Below, in pieces: positions 1 through 5,605 of a stretch of DNA of 5,834 nt (position 1 is the first letter of the stretch; the number at the start of each line of letters is the position of its first letter). Position numbers and translations under genes: made by a program. The notes beneath the pieces are model-generated. The model saw only the letters and a program-made list of their open reading frames with translations. It was not told the origin of the DNA and did not search any database. The stretch is from Paracoccaceae bacterium (lineage in GTDB: Bacteria; Pseudomonadota; Alphaproteobacteria; Rhodobacterales; Rhodobacteraceae). The stretch is taken from NCBI GenBank assembly GCA_007131465.1, contig SLQN01000375.1:1-5834 (forward strand). Direction: 5' to 3'.

Positions 1-18
1 CATTCGCACAAAGTTCAT
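1..18 (-). CDS. possible start of a downstream gene, cut by the window edge
   Basis: Reading leftward, an ATG at 18-16 opens a frame (MNFVRM) that stays open to the window edge. A purine-rich stretch lies just upstream, with an AGGA next to the ATG and a TAGGAAG about 9 nt before it. The frame runs the same way as the amidase gene, whose stop lies about 150 nt upstream, so it could be the next gene of the same unit. Six codons cannot identify a family. Starts of the form M-x-[FL]-V-R occur in fumarylacetoacetate-hydrolase-like proteins, but that is only a hint. The frame could also be chance. Confidence 0.3.
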
Positions 19-123
19 TCCTTGGCTTCCTAAGGGCTTACTTCAATCTATGGCCCTGGGGCGTAACCGTGCAAAGCTTCCTGCGCTAAGATATCAACCT
101 TGCAGAGAACAGATCTTACGCCG

Positions 124-137
124 ACTGATCTATCAGT
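124..137. repeat. short inverted repeat downstream of the amidase gene
   Basis: The arms ACTGAT (124-129) and ATCAGT (132-137) are perfect reverse complements separated by CT. The repeat lies in the roughly 150-nt gap between the amidase stop (170-172) and the possible next start (16-18). No T-run follows on either strand, so it is not an intrinsic terminator. It could be an operator or chance. I see no terminator or RNA gene elsewhere in this gap. Confidence 0.3.
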
Positions 138-169
138 TATGGCCAACAGACGGCACTTTTCGGGACAGT

Positions 170-1597
170 TCATGCGACGCAACCCTGATCCAGCCAAGCC
201 GCAATTGCCACGATGCGCCTATCCTGTCCTTGCGCACCCATCAGTTGAGCCCCCAGGGGCATACCATCAACAGACATCAGGGGAAGGCTCAGCGAAGGTC
301 CACCTGTCATCGACCAGGGACTGAGATATGCGCGGCTGCCCGTTATGAGGTGATGCCCCGCCTCGACCGCCGCATCTGGTGGGGCCTCAAAGAACGGCGC
401 CGGGCCGGAAGACGCAAGAGTGATGAAACCGTCAATACCCATTGCGATACGCTCGACCTGCTTGCGTATCTGGTCGCGCTGTCGCAATGCCTGCCGATAA
501 TCGGCGGGCGACATCTCAAGGCCGCGCGCAAGCCGGTGACGTGCAGCTTCGCTCAGAATGTCCTCACCATGGGTCTCGATGTACGAGACCAGCGGCCAGC
601 GGACCTCGTACATGATAATGTCATTCGAAACGCTATCGGCCTCCAGCAGGAGTTCTTCCAGATAGGCAACATCGTCGTCCGTATCTTCGTCGAGGACGGA
701 TACACCCGATTTCTTCAGCATGTCTACCAGCCTCTCAAAGGCGCGCCGTGAGGCATCGTCAATTTCCTTCCAGCCGGAAGTATTCAGTCGACACAAGCGG
801 GTAGGCTTCAATGGTATTGGAAGTTCGCTTCGACCGCCAAAGCCGGGGTTGCCGTTATGCCCGCCGGCGCGGGTCGAGATTTCCCAGGCCGTGGTCCAAG
901 TGTCGGCCAGCGTTCCGGCCATTGGGCCGATATGATCCTGACTTGGGGCCAGAGGATGCATGCCCGCCACGTTCAACGCACCGTACGAAGGCTTGAATCC
1001 GTAATTCGCGTTAAACGAGGATGGGCGGATTAGCGATCCACCAGTTTGATTTCCGATGGCAACCGCCACCATAGACGCCCCCACAGCCGCACCTGAACCG
1101 CTGGAAGACGCTCCGGCGGTTCGTCTCAGATCGTAGGGGTTACGCGTCGGCGGTAGGGCGCCCATTGCTAGTTCGGGCACCCATGTCTTCCCGACCGGGA
1201 TCATACCAGCACGGCGGAGCGCGTAAATGCAAGCTGCATCATAAAGCTTTGGCGTCTCGTCAAAGATCTTACTGTTTTGCTTCGAAGGCATGCCGCGCAC
1301 ATCGATAGTGTCCTTGATCCCGATGGCGCACCCGTCCAGCGCAGAGAGCGGCTTGCCATCGGCCCATCGTTTCGCAGATTCATCTGCCAACTTTCTGGCC
1401 CCCTCAGCATCAACGAAACAGAAGGCGCGCACCTCGTTATCCCCATCGATGCGGTCCAACTGCTCTTCCAAAAGGTCGCGCGGGTTGCACCTGCCGTCCA
1501 GGAAATCTGAAGTTTGGCTGACATAGGGGCGTCGCTTAACTGAGATGTCATAACTGCCGGGGCTTACATTCGGGTTCTTTTCGATGATGAGTTCCAT
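170..1597 (-). CDS. amidase signature family hydrolase
   Basis: A 475-residue cytoplasmic hydrolase of the amidase signature (AS) family, which cleaves carboxamide bonds with a Ser-cisSer-Lys triad. The visible motifs are GIKDTIDV with Lys95, the Ser/Gly-rich loop GASSSGSGAA with cis-Ser164, and QTGGSLIRP with nucleophile Ser188. The spacings of 69 and 24 residues equal those of malonamidase E2 (K62, S131, S155), so the triad looks intact. The C-terminal GGPSLSLPLMSVDGMPLGAQ stretch, about residues 433-452, is the usual AS tail. Length is normal and no signal peptide is seen. The family's common Cys-Gly after the nucleophile loop is Asn-Ala-Asn here (about 196-198). The ATG follows an AAAGGA site by 7 nt and sits 4 nt after the tctA stop, implying coupled translation. 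The family call is firm, but the substrate is unknown. A Glu/Asp-tRNA amidotransferase A subunit is less likely because no gatB or gatC is adjacent. Confidence 0.93.
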   Translation of the reverse strand: MELIIEKNPNVSPGSYDISVKRRPYVSQTSDFLDGRCNPRDLLEEQLDRIDGDNEVRAFCFVDAEGARKLADESAKRWADGKPLSALDGCAIGIKDTIDVRGMPSKQNSKIFDETPKLYDAACIYALRRAGMIPVGKTWVPELAMGALPPTRNPYDLRRTAGASSSGSGAAVGASMVAVAIGNQTGGSLIRPSSFNANYGFKPSYGALNVAGMHPLAPSQDHIGPMAGTLADTWTTAWEISTRAGGHNGNPGFGGRSELPIPLKPTRLCRLNTSGWKEIDDASRRAFERLVDMLKKSGVSVLDEDTDDDVAYLEELLLEADSVSNDIIMYEVRWPLVSYIETHGEDILSEAARHRLARGLEMSPADYRQALRQRDQIRKQVERIAMGIDGFITLASSGPAPFFEAPPDAAVEAGHHLITGSRAYLSPWSMTGGPSLSLPLMSVDGMPLGAQLMGAQGQDRRIVAIAAWLDQGCVA

Positions 1598-1601
1598 TTT
1601 T

Positions 1602-3095
1602 TCATCCTTTGGTTGATCCTGTTGTCCGGCGGCGGGCCATAGCTATAGTCACCGGAATGAGAAGAGACAGAATGCTAAGCCCGAGAAGGGTTAGCGAGAT
1701 AGGGCTATTGAAGAAGATTTCGTTGCCGCCGATCCGGACCGCGCGCTGATAATTGGTCTCGAGGACAGGCGTAAGGATGAAGGCGAGCAGAAATGCTGCT
1801 GGCGGGAAGCCCCCTGCGCGCATGAGGATACCAAGGATGCCGAACACAACCATTAGCCCCATGTCGAACGTGGAGAACTGGTTGGCGTAGGCTCCGACGA
1901 AAAGAAGAAACAGCGTCACGGGAGCAAGCCGCGCAGCCGGGGTGTGTGCCACTCCCTTGAGCAAACGCGCGAAAGGTACACCAATAAACGCGATCAGAAG
2001 CGCTGCAACAAAAAAGGACCACAGAATGGTGTAAGCCGCGATTTCATGGGTGCTGAAGAATTGCGGGCCTGGCCGAATGCCGTGCAGCATTAGCGCGGCG
2101 AGCATTACTGTCGTTGATGCGCTTCCAGGAAGGCCCAGCGTCAGCAGTGGGATGACTGCGCCGCAGGCGACCGCGTTATTCGCAGTGTCGGATGCAATGA
2201 TCCCGTCCGGCTCGCCCTTGCCGAAATTCTCGCGCCGGTCCGACAGGCGTTTAGCGAAGCCATAGCTGACGAAACTACCAATCGAGGCCCCCGCGCCAGG
2301 AATGATGCCGACGATTAGGCCGATTATGCTTGAAGAAACCAGAATTCTTCGCCTCTTCATGGCGGCGAAGAAGCCAGCAAGGATCTCGCTGTTCTTTGGC
2401 GCTGGAGTGTTCGTGTGTGCGATCTTCTTCCGTCGGGTCAGGGCAACAAGCTCAGGTACGCCGAACAGGCCCAAGATGACGGGGATAAGACTTATTCCGT
2501 CGAAAAGGGGTGCTACACCATAGGTACCACGCTCAAACCCTGTCGATTGGTGAATTCCTATAAGTGCTACAAGTATCCCGAGGAAGATCGCCAGAGCAGC
2601 CTTCAGAGGATTGCCGCCGCCGACGCTACCGACCACTGTAAGGCCGAAAGCAGCCAACATGAACAGCTCTGCCGGGCCAAAGCGCAACGCGAACATGCCC
2701 AAGGACGGAGCAATCAGCAAAGCTATGACTGCTCCGAAAATGGCGCCCACAGCGGATGCGCCAAAACTTGACCCGAGCGCAAACGCCGACTCTCCTCGCC
2801 GGGTCATTGGATAGCCGTCAAGTGTAGTCGCTGCGTTCCCACCAGTTCCAGGAATATTCATCAGAATGGCTGGGATCGACCCGGAGGTTTGTGCTGCAAA
2901 ATAGAGCGCTGCCATACCGATAATGGCGTGCGTCGGATCCATATAGATCGTCAGAGGTAGTAGGATCGCCATCAGATTAGCATCATTGAAGCCTGGGATG
3001 GCCCCAACGACGTATCCCAGCGTGAACCCTGCCAAGATGATGATTAAGGTCTCAGGCTGAATAACCTGAATCAGCCCCGCGAGCGCAGCTTCCAT
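1602..3095 (-). CDS. tctA: TTT transporter large membrane subunit, TctA family
   Basis: The large integral inner-membrane subunit of a tripartite tricarboxylate transporter, which imports an organic anion delivered by the periplasmic binding protein. The 497-residue product has the two-repeat TctA design. Repeat 1 carries GYVVGAIPGFNDAN (27-40) and IPGTGGNAATTLDGYPM (81-97). Repeat 2 carries GLIVGIIPGAGASIGSF (259-275), FGKGEPDGIIASDTANNAVA (291-310) and LGLPGSASTTV (320-330). Hydrophobic segments fill most of the rest, and a basic tail (RRR, 488-490) ends the chain. The frame opens farther upstream, but only through a TTG at 3167 right after the tctB stop. The ATG at 3095, with AAGG about 9 nt upstream, gives the normal family length of about 500 and a normal N-terminus, so I use it. 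The family call is firm. The symbol is by family only, and citrate/tricarboxylate specificity is not implied. Confidence 0.94.
   Translation of the reverse strand: MEAALAGLIQVIQPETLIIILAGFTLGYVVGAIPGFNDANLMAILLPLTIYMDPTHAIIGMAALYFAAQTSGSIPAILMNIPGTGGNAATTLDGYPMTRRGESAFALGSSFGASAVGAIFGAVIALLIAPSLGMFALRFGPAELFMLAAFGLTVVGSVGGGNPLKAALAIFLGILVALIGIHQSTGFERGTYGVAPLFDGISLIPVILGLFGVPELVALTRRKKIAHTNTPAPKNSEILAGFFAAMKRRRILVSSSIIGLIVGIIPGAGASIGSFVSYGFAKRLSDRRENFGKGEPDGIIASDTANNAVACGAVIPLLTLGLPGSASTTVMLAALMLHGIRPGPQFFSTHEIAAYTILWSFFVAALLIAFIGVPFARLLKGVAHTPAARLAPVTLFLLFVGAYANQFSTFDMGLMVVFGILGILMRAGGFPPAAFLLAFILTPVLETNYQRAVRIGGNEIFFNSPISLTLLGLSILSLLIPVTIAMARRRTTGSTKG
1605..1610 (-). promoter_or_regulatory. 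ribosome binding site of the amidase gene, inside tctA
   Basis: AAAGGA lies in the last codons of tctA, overlapping its end (the stop is 1604-1602), and is followed after 7 nt by the amidase ATG. This placement supports the chosen amidase start and suggests that ribosomes finishing tctA feed amidase translation. Confidence 0.7.
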
Positions 3096-3104
3096 GCCAA
3101 ATGA

Positions 3105-3108
3105 CCTT
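3105..3108 (-). promoter_or_regulatory. probable ribosome binding site of tctA
   Basis: AAGG lies 9 nt before the ATG at 3095. It is modest, but it is the only site near a start that gives a normal TctA N-terminus, so it decides between this ATG and the upstream TTG at 3167. Confidence 0.45.
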
Positions 3109-3136
3109 GTTGAGGTTACACTAGCGAAGGTAATGG

Positions 3137-3158
3137 GCGGAGGGTCGTAGCCCTCCGC
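3137..3158 (-). promoter_or_regulatory. intercistronic hairpin between tctB and tctA
   Basis: In the mRNA sense, GCGGAGGG and CCCTCCGC are perfect 8-bp reverse complements with a 6-nt loop (CTACGA). The hairpin occupies part of the 72-nt gap between the tctB stop (3168-3170) and the tctA ATG (3095). The sequence after the stem (CATTACCTTC) has no U-run, so it is not an intrinsic terminator. A role as a processing or mRNA-stability element setting subunit ratios, or as partial attenuation, is an inference. Confidence 0.6.
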
Positions 3159-3167
3159 ACGCACCAA

Positions 3168-3719
3168 CTACCAGAGCGGGTAATAGAACCCTGCCGCCGA
3201 CATCCCCCCAAGCACAGTTGCGACGATGACCGCACTGAGAAGAAGAGCAGGGAGCACCTTGTCCCCTGACAGAATCCCCACCAAAGCGATGAAGACAAGG
3301 CTCGGCAGCAGGAAGCCGAATGCCTGAACTGCCGGTACGAAGGCGACCATCAAGGCTATGATGACACCTTGCAACGCAACGTCCGTAATGCCTGCTCTCT
3401 CTTCAAGTGGCGTGCTGTCAGTTGCTCGGGGCGCACCCCGAATACGGCGCAAAAGCGCTATGCTGGTTACGAAGATCTGAACGATAGCAAGGAGCGCGAC
3501 TACGACGCAGATTACATCTGGCACCATCCGAGCCGCCCGCGGTGCCCCGTCAAGCGTCGCATGAATTGCCCAAGAGGCTGTGACCGCAACCAGAGGCACC
3601 AGAAACTGCGGTAGCGTATCCACAAAGGCGCCTACAGCCTCCCTCGACAGGCCACGGCCAGAAGGCTCATTTGGATTACCCACCCACCAGAATCTTCGCA
3701 GACCCGATGCAAGGGACAT
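3168..3719 (-). CDS. tctB: TTT transporter small membrane subunit, TctB family
   Basis: The small, poorly conserved membrane subunit that partners TctA. The 183-residue product has a polar N-terminus of about 35 residues, then likely membrane segments near 37-56, 68-91, 114-133, 134-150 and 155-175, with a charged cytoplasmic-type loop (RRIRGAPRATDSTPLEERAG) at 91-110. TctB proteins usually have four or five segments and are around 150-180 residues, so this one is at the long end. The assignment rests on topology, size and position between tctC and tctA more than on motifs. The start is the ATG at 3719, which overlaps the tctC stop as TGATG and has GGAGGAG 5 nt upstream. A GTG one codon earlier is possible but badly spaced from that site. 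It ends FYYPLW instead of the more usual LP-containing tail. Confidence 0.87.
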   Translation of the reverse strand: MSLASGLRRFWWVGNPNEPSGRGLSREAVGAFVDTLPQFLVPLVAVTASWAIHATLDGAPRAARMVPDVICVVVALLAIVQIFVTSIALLRRIRGAPRATDSTPLEERAGITDVALQGVIIALMVAFVPAVQAFGFLLPSLVFIALVGILSGDKVLPALLLSAVIVATVLGGMSAAGFYYPLW

Positions 3720-4747
3720 CACATCTCCTCCACGTCAGTACGCATTATCGGAAGATATTCGTCGACAAGCGCAACATACTCTTCGACGAACTTGCTTGTC
3801 GCGTCGGCATCCCAATCGACAAGAAACTCGGCCAAATCTTCAGATGCTGCCGCTGCGCGGAACTCATTGCTGTTCACGGTTTCCTTGAAACTGGAAACCA
3901 GAGTTGAAAAGGCTTCGGGATTCTCATCCCTAACAGCAGCAGAACAGAACATCGCGTAAGGCTCTGACAAAGCGGGTATTTCGACATCCAAAACATCATT
4001 TGCCGGAACTGGCTGCCAAAGATCTGGAGCCGGGTTACTGTCTTGAAAGATCCCGATGGCCTTGGTGAGCTCCAGCACACCGAGAGCGGACCAGTAAGGC
4101 GCGATGCAACCGTCGACATGGCCGCCGGCAACCGCGTTTCGTGCATCCCCGCCGCCACCAAAGGGAACAAATTGCAGATTTGCACCGGTAAGTTCTCGCA
4201 CCAGAACTGTCGAGAAATGCGCATTGGAAAGCGGTGTGGACCCGCTGATCGTGAATGGCTCTGAAGAATTACGTGCGGCGTCAATGAAATCGGCGATCGT
4301 TTCATATGGGCTATCTGCAGGAACGAGTAGCACATTCGGATCATTGAACAACGTTCCGATCCAGCCTACGGCATCATTGTCCATGTCGGGAATCTGCCCC
4401 AACTGGAAGAAAGATGCGATATGCGGCACAGGATAAAACATCACCGTGTGTCCGTCTGGCGGGGCGTCAAGTAAGGCCTGAAGGGCAATAAGCCCTCCAG
4501 CTCCCTGTCGCGGTACGTAGGTAACACGCTGGTTTCCGGGCAGCATCGATTCCCAGTAACGCCCAATGAGGCGTGCCGAGCGATCTGTGCCTCCTCCCGG
4601 CCCAACCCCCAGCAGGAGTTCGATGTCCCTCGACGGGAAGGTGGAGGCAAGGGCGCTGCTCCCGAAGGCGCTGGCGGTCAGCGCCGTAGTGGCACTAGTT
4701 GCGATAAATTCGCGGCGAGAAAGGTGAAGTGCTGGAGTTTTGATCAT
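3719..4747 (-). CDS. tctC: TTT periplasmic substrate-binding protein, TctC family, with Tat-like signal
   Basis: The extracytoplasmic solute receptor that binds an organic anion and hands it to TctA/TctB. The product has 342 residues. Residues 1-34 form a signal peptide with a twin-arginine motif, SRREFI (10-15), then an Ala/Thr-rich hydrophobic core and ALA (32-34) as a likely cleavage site. The mature part shows the family marks GVGPGGGTDRSAR (47-59), a GAGG loop followed by a PPDGHT segment (82-101), and FGGGGDARNAVAGGHVDG (196-213). The length is normal. The frame extends 22 residues upstream to a GTG at 4813, but the ATG at 4747 has AAGGGG 6 nt before it and puts the twin arginines near the N-terminus, so it is preferred. 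It is the first gene of the unit and overlaps tctB by one base. The ligand is not predictable. The family call is firm and the Tat route is inferred from the motif. Confidence 0.93.
   Translation of the reverse strand: MIKTPALHLSRREFIATSATTALTASAFGSSALASTFPSRDIELLLGVGPGGGTDRSARLIGRYWESMLPGNQRVTYVPRQGAGGLIALQALLDAPPDGHTVMFYPVPHIASFFQLGQIPDMDNDAVGWIGTLFNDPNVLLVPADSPYETIADFIDAARNSSEPFTISGSTPLSNAHFSTVLVRELTGANLQFVPFGGGGDARNAVAGGHVDGCIAPYWSALGVLELTKAIGIFQDSNPAPDLWQPVPANDVLDVEIPALSEPYAMFCSAAVRDENPEAFSTLVSSFKETVNSNEFRAAAASEDLAEFLVDWDADATSKFVEEYVALVDEYLPIMRTDVEEM
3725..3731 (-). promoter_or_regulatory. ribosome binding site of tctB, inside tctC
   Basis: GGAGGAG is a near-ideal Shine-Dalgarno sequence within the last codons of tctC. 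It is 5 nt before the ATG at 3719 and only 2 nt before a GTG at 3722, so it favours the ATG and the one-base TGATG stop/start overlap. Confidence 0.75.
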
Positions 4748-4753
4748 CTTAGA

Positions 4754-4759
4754 CCCCTT
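4754..4759 (-). promoter_or_regulatory. ribosome binding site of tctC
   Basis: AAGGGG lies 6 nt before the ATG at 4747. It decides the start against an upstream in-frame GTG at 4813, which would bury the twin-arginine motif behind 22 extra residues. Confidence 0.7.
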
Positions 4760-4860
4760 CTTAACTAACAAGATAGAGGGTTTCGTCCGATGAGTTAGAA
4801 TGCAATCGGTCACTCAAATATAAAATATAATTTTCTAGGGTTGCACAAAACTTCCGCTGC

Positions 4861-4882
4861 ATGAATTAAAGAATGATGAATT
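4861..4882. repeat. two direct ATGAATT copies, 15 bp apart
   Basis: ATGAATT occurs at 4861-4867 and again at 4876-4882, upstream of the likely tctC promoter. The spacing of about one and a half helical turns does not place both on the same DNA face. In such AT-rich sequence, chance is a fair explanation. Confidence 0.3.
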
Positions 4883-4922
4883 TTTCAACCAGTACTTGCC
4901 ATTTTCCTTTGTCGGTGGACCC

Positions 4923-5599
4923 TCATGATGTGGCCGCCCCTCGACGGCGTCGACGTGCCAAGGTCGGTCTGCGAGGATCCACTATGCCACCAGCTTCTGG
5001 CGGGCGCGCTTTTACAGCGGAGCGTCGGTCGGATAGGCAATGTTCATCTCCATAACAGTGGTGTCCATCGACACGCGCTCCAGGCATTTTTTCCTCGACG
5101 GCCCCAGAAGCGCGACCCGCTTCGATGGTCTTGGTCAGCAACCACTCGGCACCTTCCTCACCAATGCGGTTACGCCAGCGCGTCAGGGATGACGGGTTGA
5201 TCGGGGCGCGGTGCTGAAAGACGGTCTCACCGCAGAAGTGCTGGCAATAGGGGTTCTCCACCCAGCGCGCGGCCACGGCCTCATCTGAAAGCTTGTAGGC
5301 GTGCTGAGCATAGGGAAGCCCCGCCACCAGGCGAGATGGGGTCTGGGGTGTGCCAGCCTCGGAGGGGAAGAACCCCGCCCGTCGTCGGGCGAAACCGTCC
5401 CCCGGACGGTTTTTTATCCCTCCGACTGCTTAAAGAACTCCCAGTCGATCAGTGCCGCCAGCTTCACCAGTTCATGGCGCATGTCGATGATCTCGACCAG
5501 CCGGTCGCGCAGCGCCTGGAACTTGTCGATGGCGGGCGCATTGTCATGGCGGCCGCAGTGCGCTGCGAAACGCACCGGTGCGGGCTGCCAGGAGCACAA
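4923..5599 (-). pseudogene. decayed IS5-family transposase, N-terminal part only
   Basis: Three pieces read as one IS5-family transposase. Piece 1 (down to 5414) has IIDMRHELVKLAALIDWEFF, the usual N-terminus. Piece 2 (about 5429-5090) has FFPSEAG, LVAG, then HAYKLSDEAVAARWVENPY and PSSLTRWRNRIGEEGAEWLL, the classic helix-rich domain before the catalytic core. Piece 3 (about 5090-4985) has LERVSMDTTVMEMNIAYPTD, which includes the first Asp of the DDE triad, then RARQKLVA. Lesions are a TAA at 5416-5414 with a frame change, about 40 extra nt around a hairpin, a frame change at an A6 run (5087-5092), and stops at 5014-5012 (TAA where relatives have Tyr) and 4984-4982 (TAG). The remaining catalytic residues and the C-terminus are absent, so it should not be active. 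The GTG at 5327 is an internal Val codon, not a start. I could not see the terminal inverted repeats. Confidence 0.85.
5392..5415 (+). terminator. terminator-like hairpin inside the transposase remnant
   Basis: On the plus strand AAACCGTCC (5392-5400) and GGACGGTTT (5404-5412) form a perfect 9-bp stem with a 3-nt loop, and the T-run at 5410-5415 follows. This is the form of a rho-independent terminator for rightward transcription. For the leftward transposase direction no T-run follows. No convincing plus-strand gene ends here, so it may be an orphan or a by-product of decay. Confidence 0.5.
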
Positions 5600-5605
5600 T
5601 TGTGC
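5594..5605. repeat. perfect 12-bp palindrome GCACAATTGTGC
   Basis: GCACAATTGTGC is its own reverse complement. It sits just upstream of the first recognisable transposase residues, where a promoter or operator of the original element could have been. It resembles a dimeric repressor site in form only. No matching second copy was seen in the window. Confidence 0.4.

Larger units (their letters stand above)
4748..4922 (-). promoter_or_regulatory. intergenic region with probable operon promoter
   Basis: About 175 nt without a gene, clearly richer in A/T than the flanks, lying directly upstream of tctC. The most AT-rich part is 4815-4835. On the minus strand a weak -35-like TTGTGC (4843-4848) is followed after 17 nt by TTTTAT (4820-4825). 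This is only a partial match, so the exact promoter is uncertain. Other short structures are CCGAT/ATCGG arms at 4787-4791 and 4805-4809 in the would-be leader, a near-palindrome around AGTACT (4889-4898), and two ATGAATT copies 15 bp apart (4861-4867 and 4876-4882). Any could be a regulator site. No regulator gene is in the window. Confidence 0.45.

Noticed and set aside
50..751. A 233-codon plus-strand frame
   Set aside because: It is antisense to the amidase, whose product has all family motifs. The plus-strand translation is rich in Arg/His/Gln with no recognisable domain, as expected of a shadow frame.
3096..3167. N-terminal extension of TctA from a TTG at 3167
   Set aside because: TTG is a rare start, it directly follows the tctB stop, and the extra residues (rich in Pro/Ser/Thr) do not match the family N-terminus. 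The region also contains the hairpin.
4748..4813. Longer TctC from a GTG at 4813
   Set aside because: It would place 22 residues ahead of the signal peptide and ignore the AAGGGG site before the ATG at 4747.
4884..4901. Sigma-54 promoter suggested by TGGCAAGTACTGGTTG on the minus strand
   Set aside because: The required GG-N10-GC spacing is not met; the bases at the -12 position are TT.
4923..5327. A free-standing 134-residue gene starting at the GTG of 5327
   Set aside because: Homology to IS5-family transposase continues upstream of this GTG in the same frame (FFPSEAG, then SRLVAG) and the true continuation downstream is in another frame, so this is a pseudogene piece.
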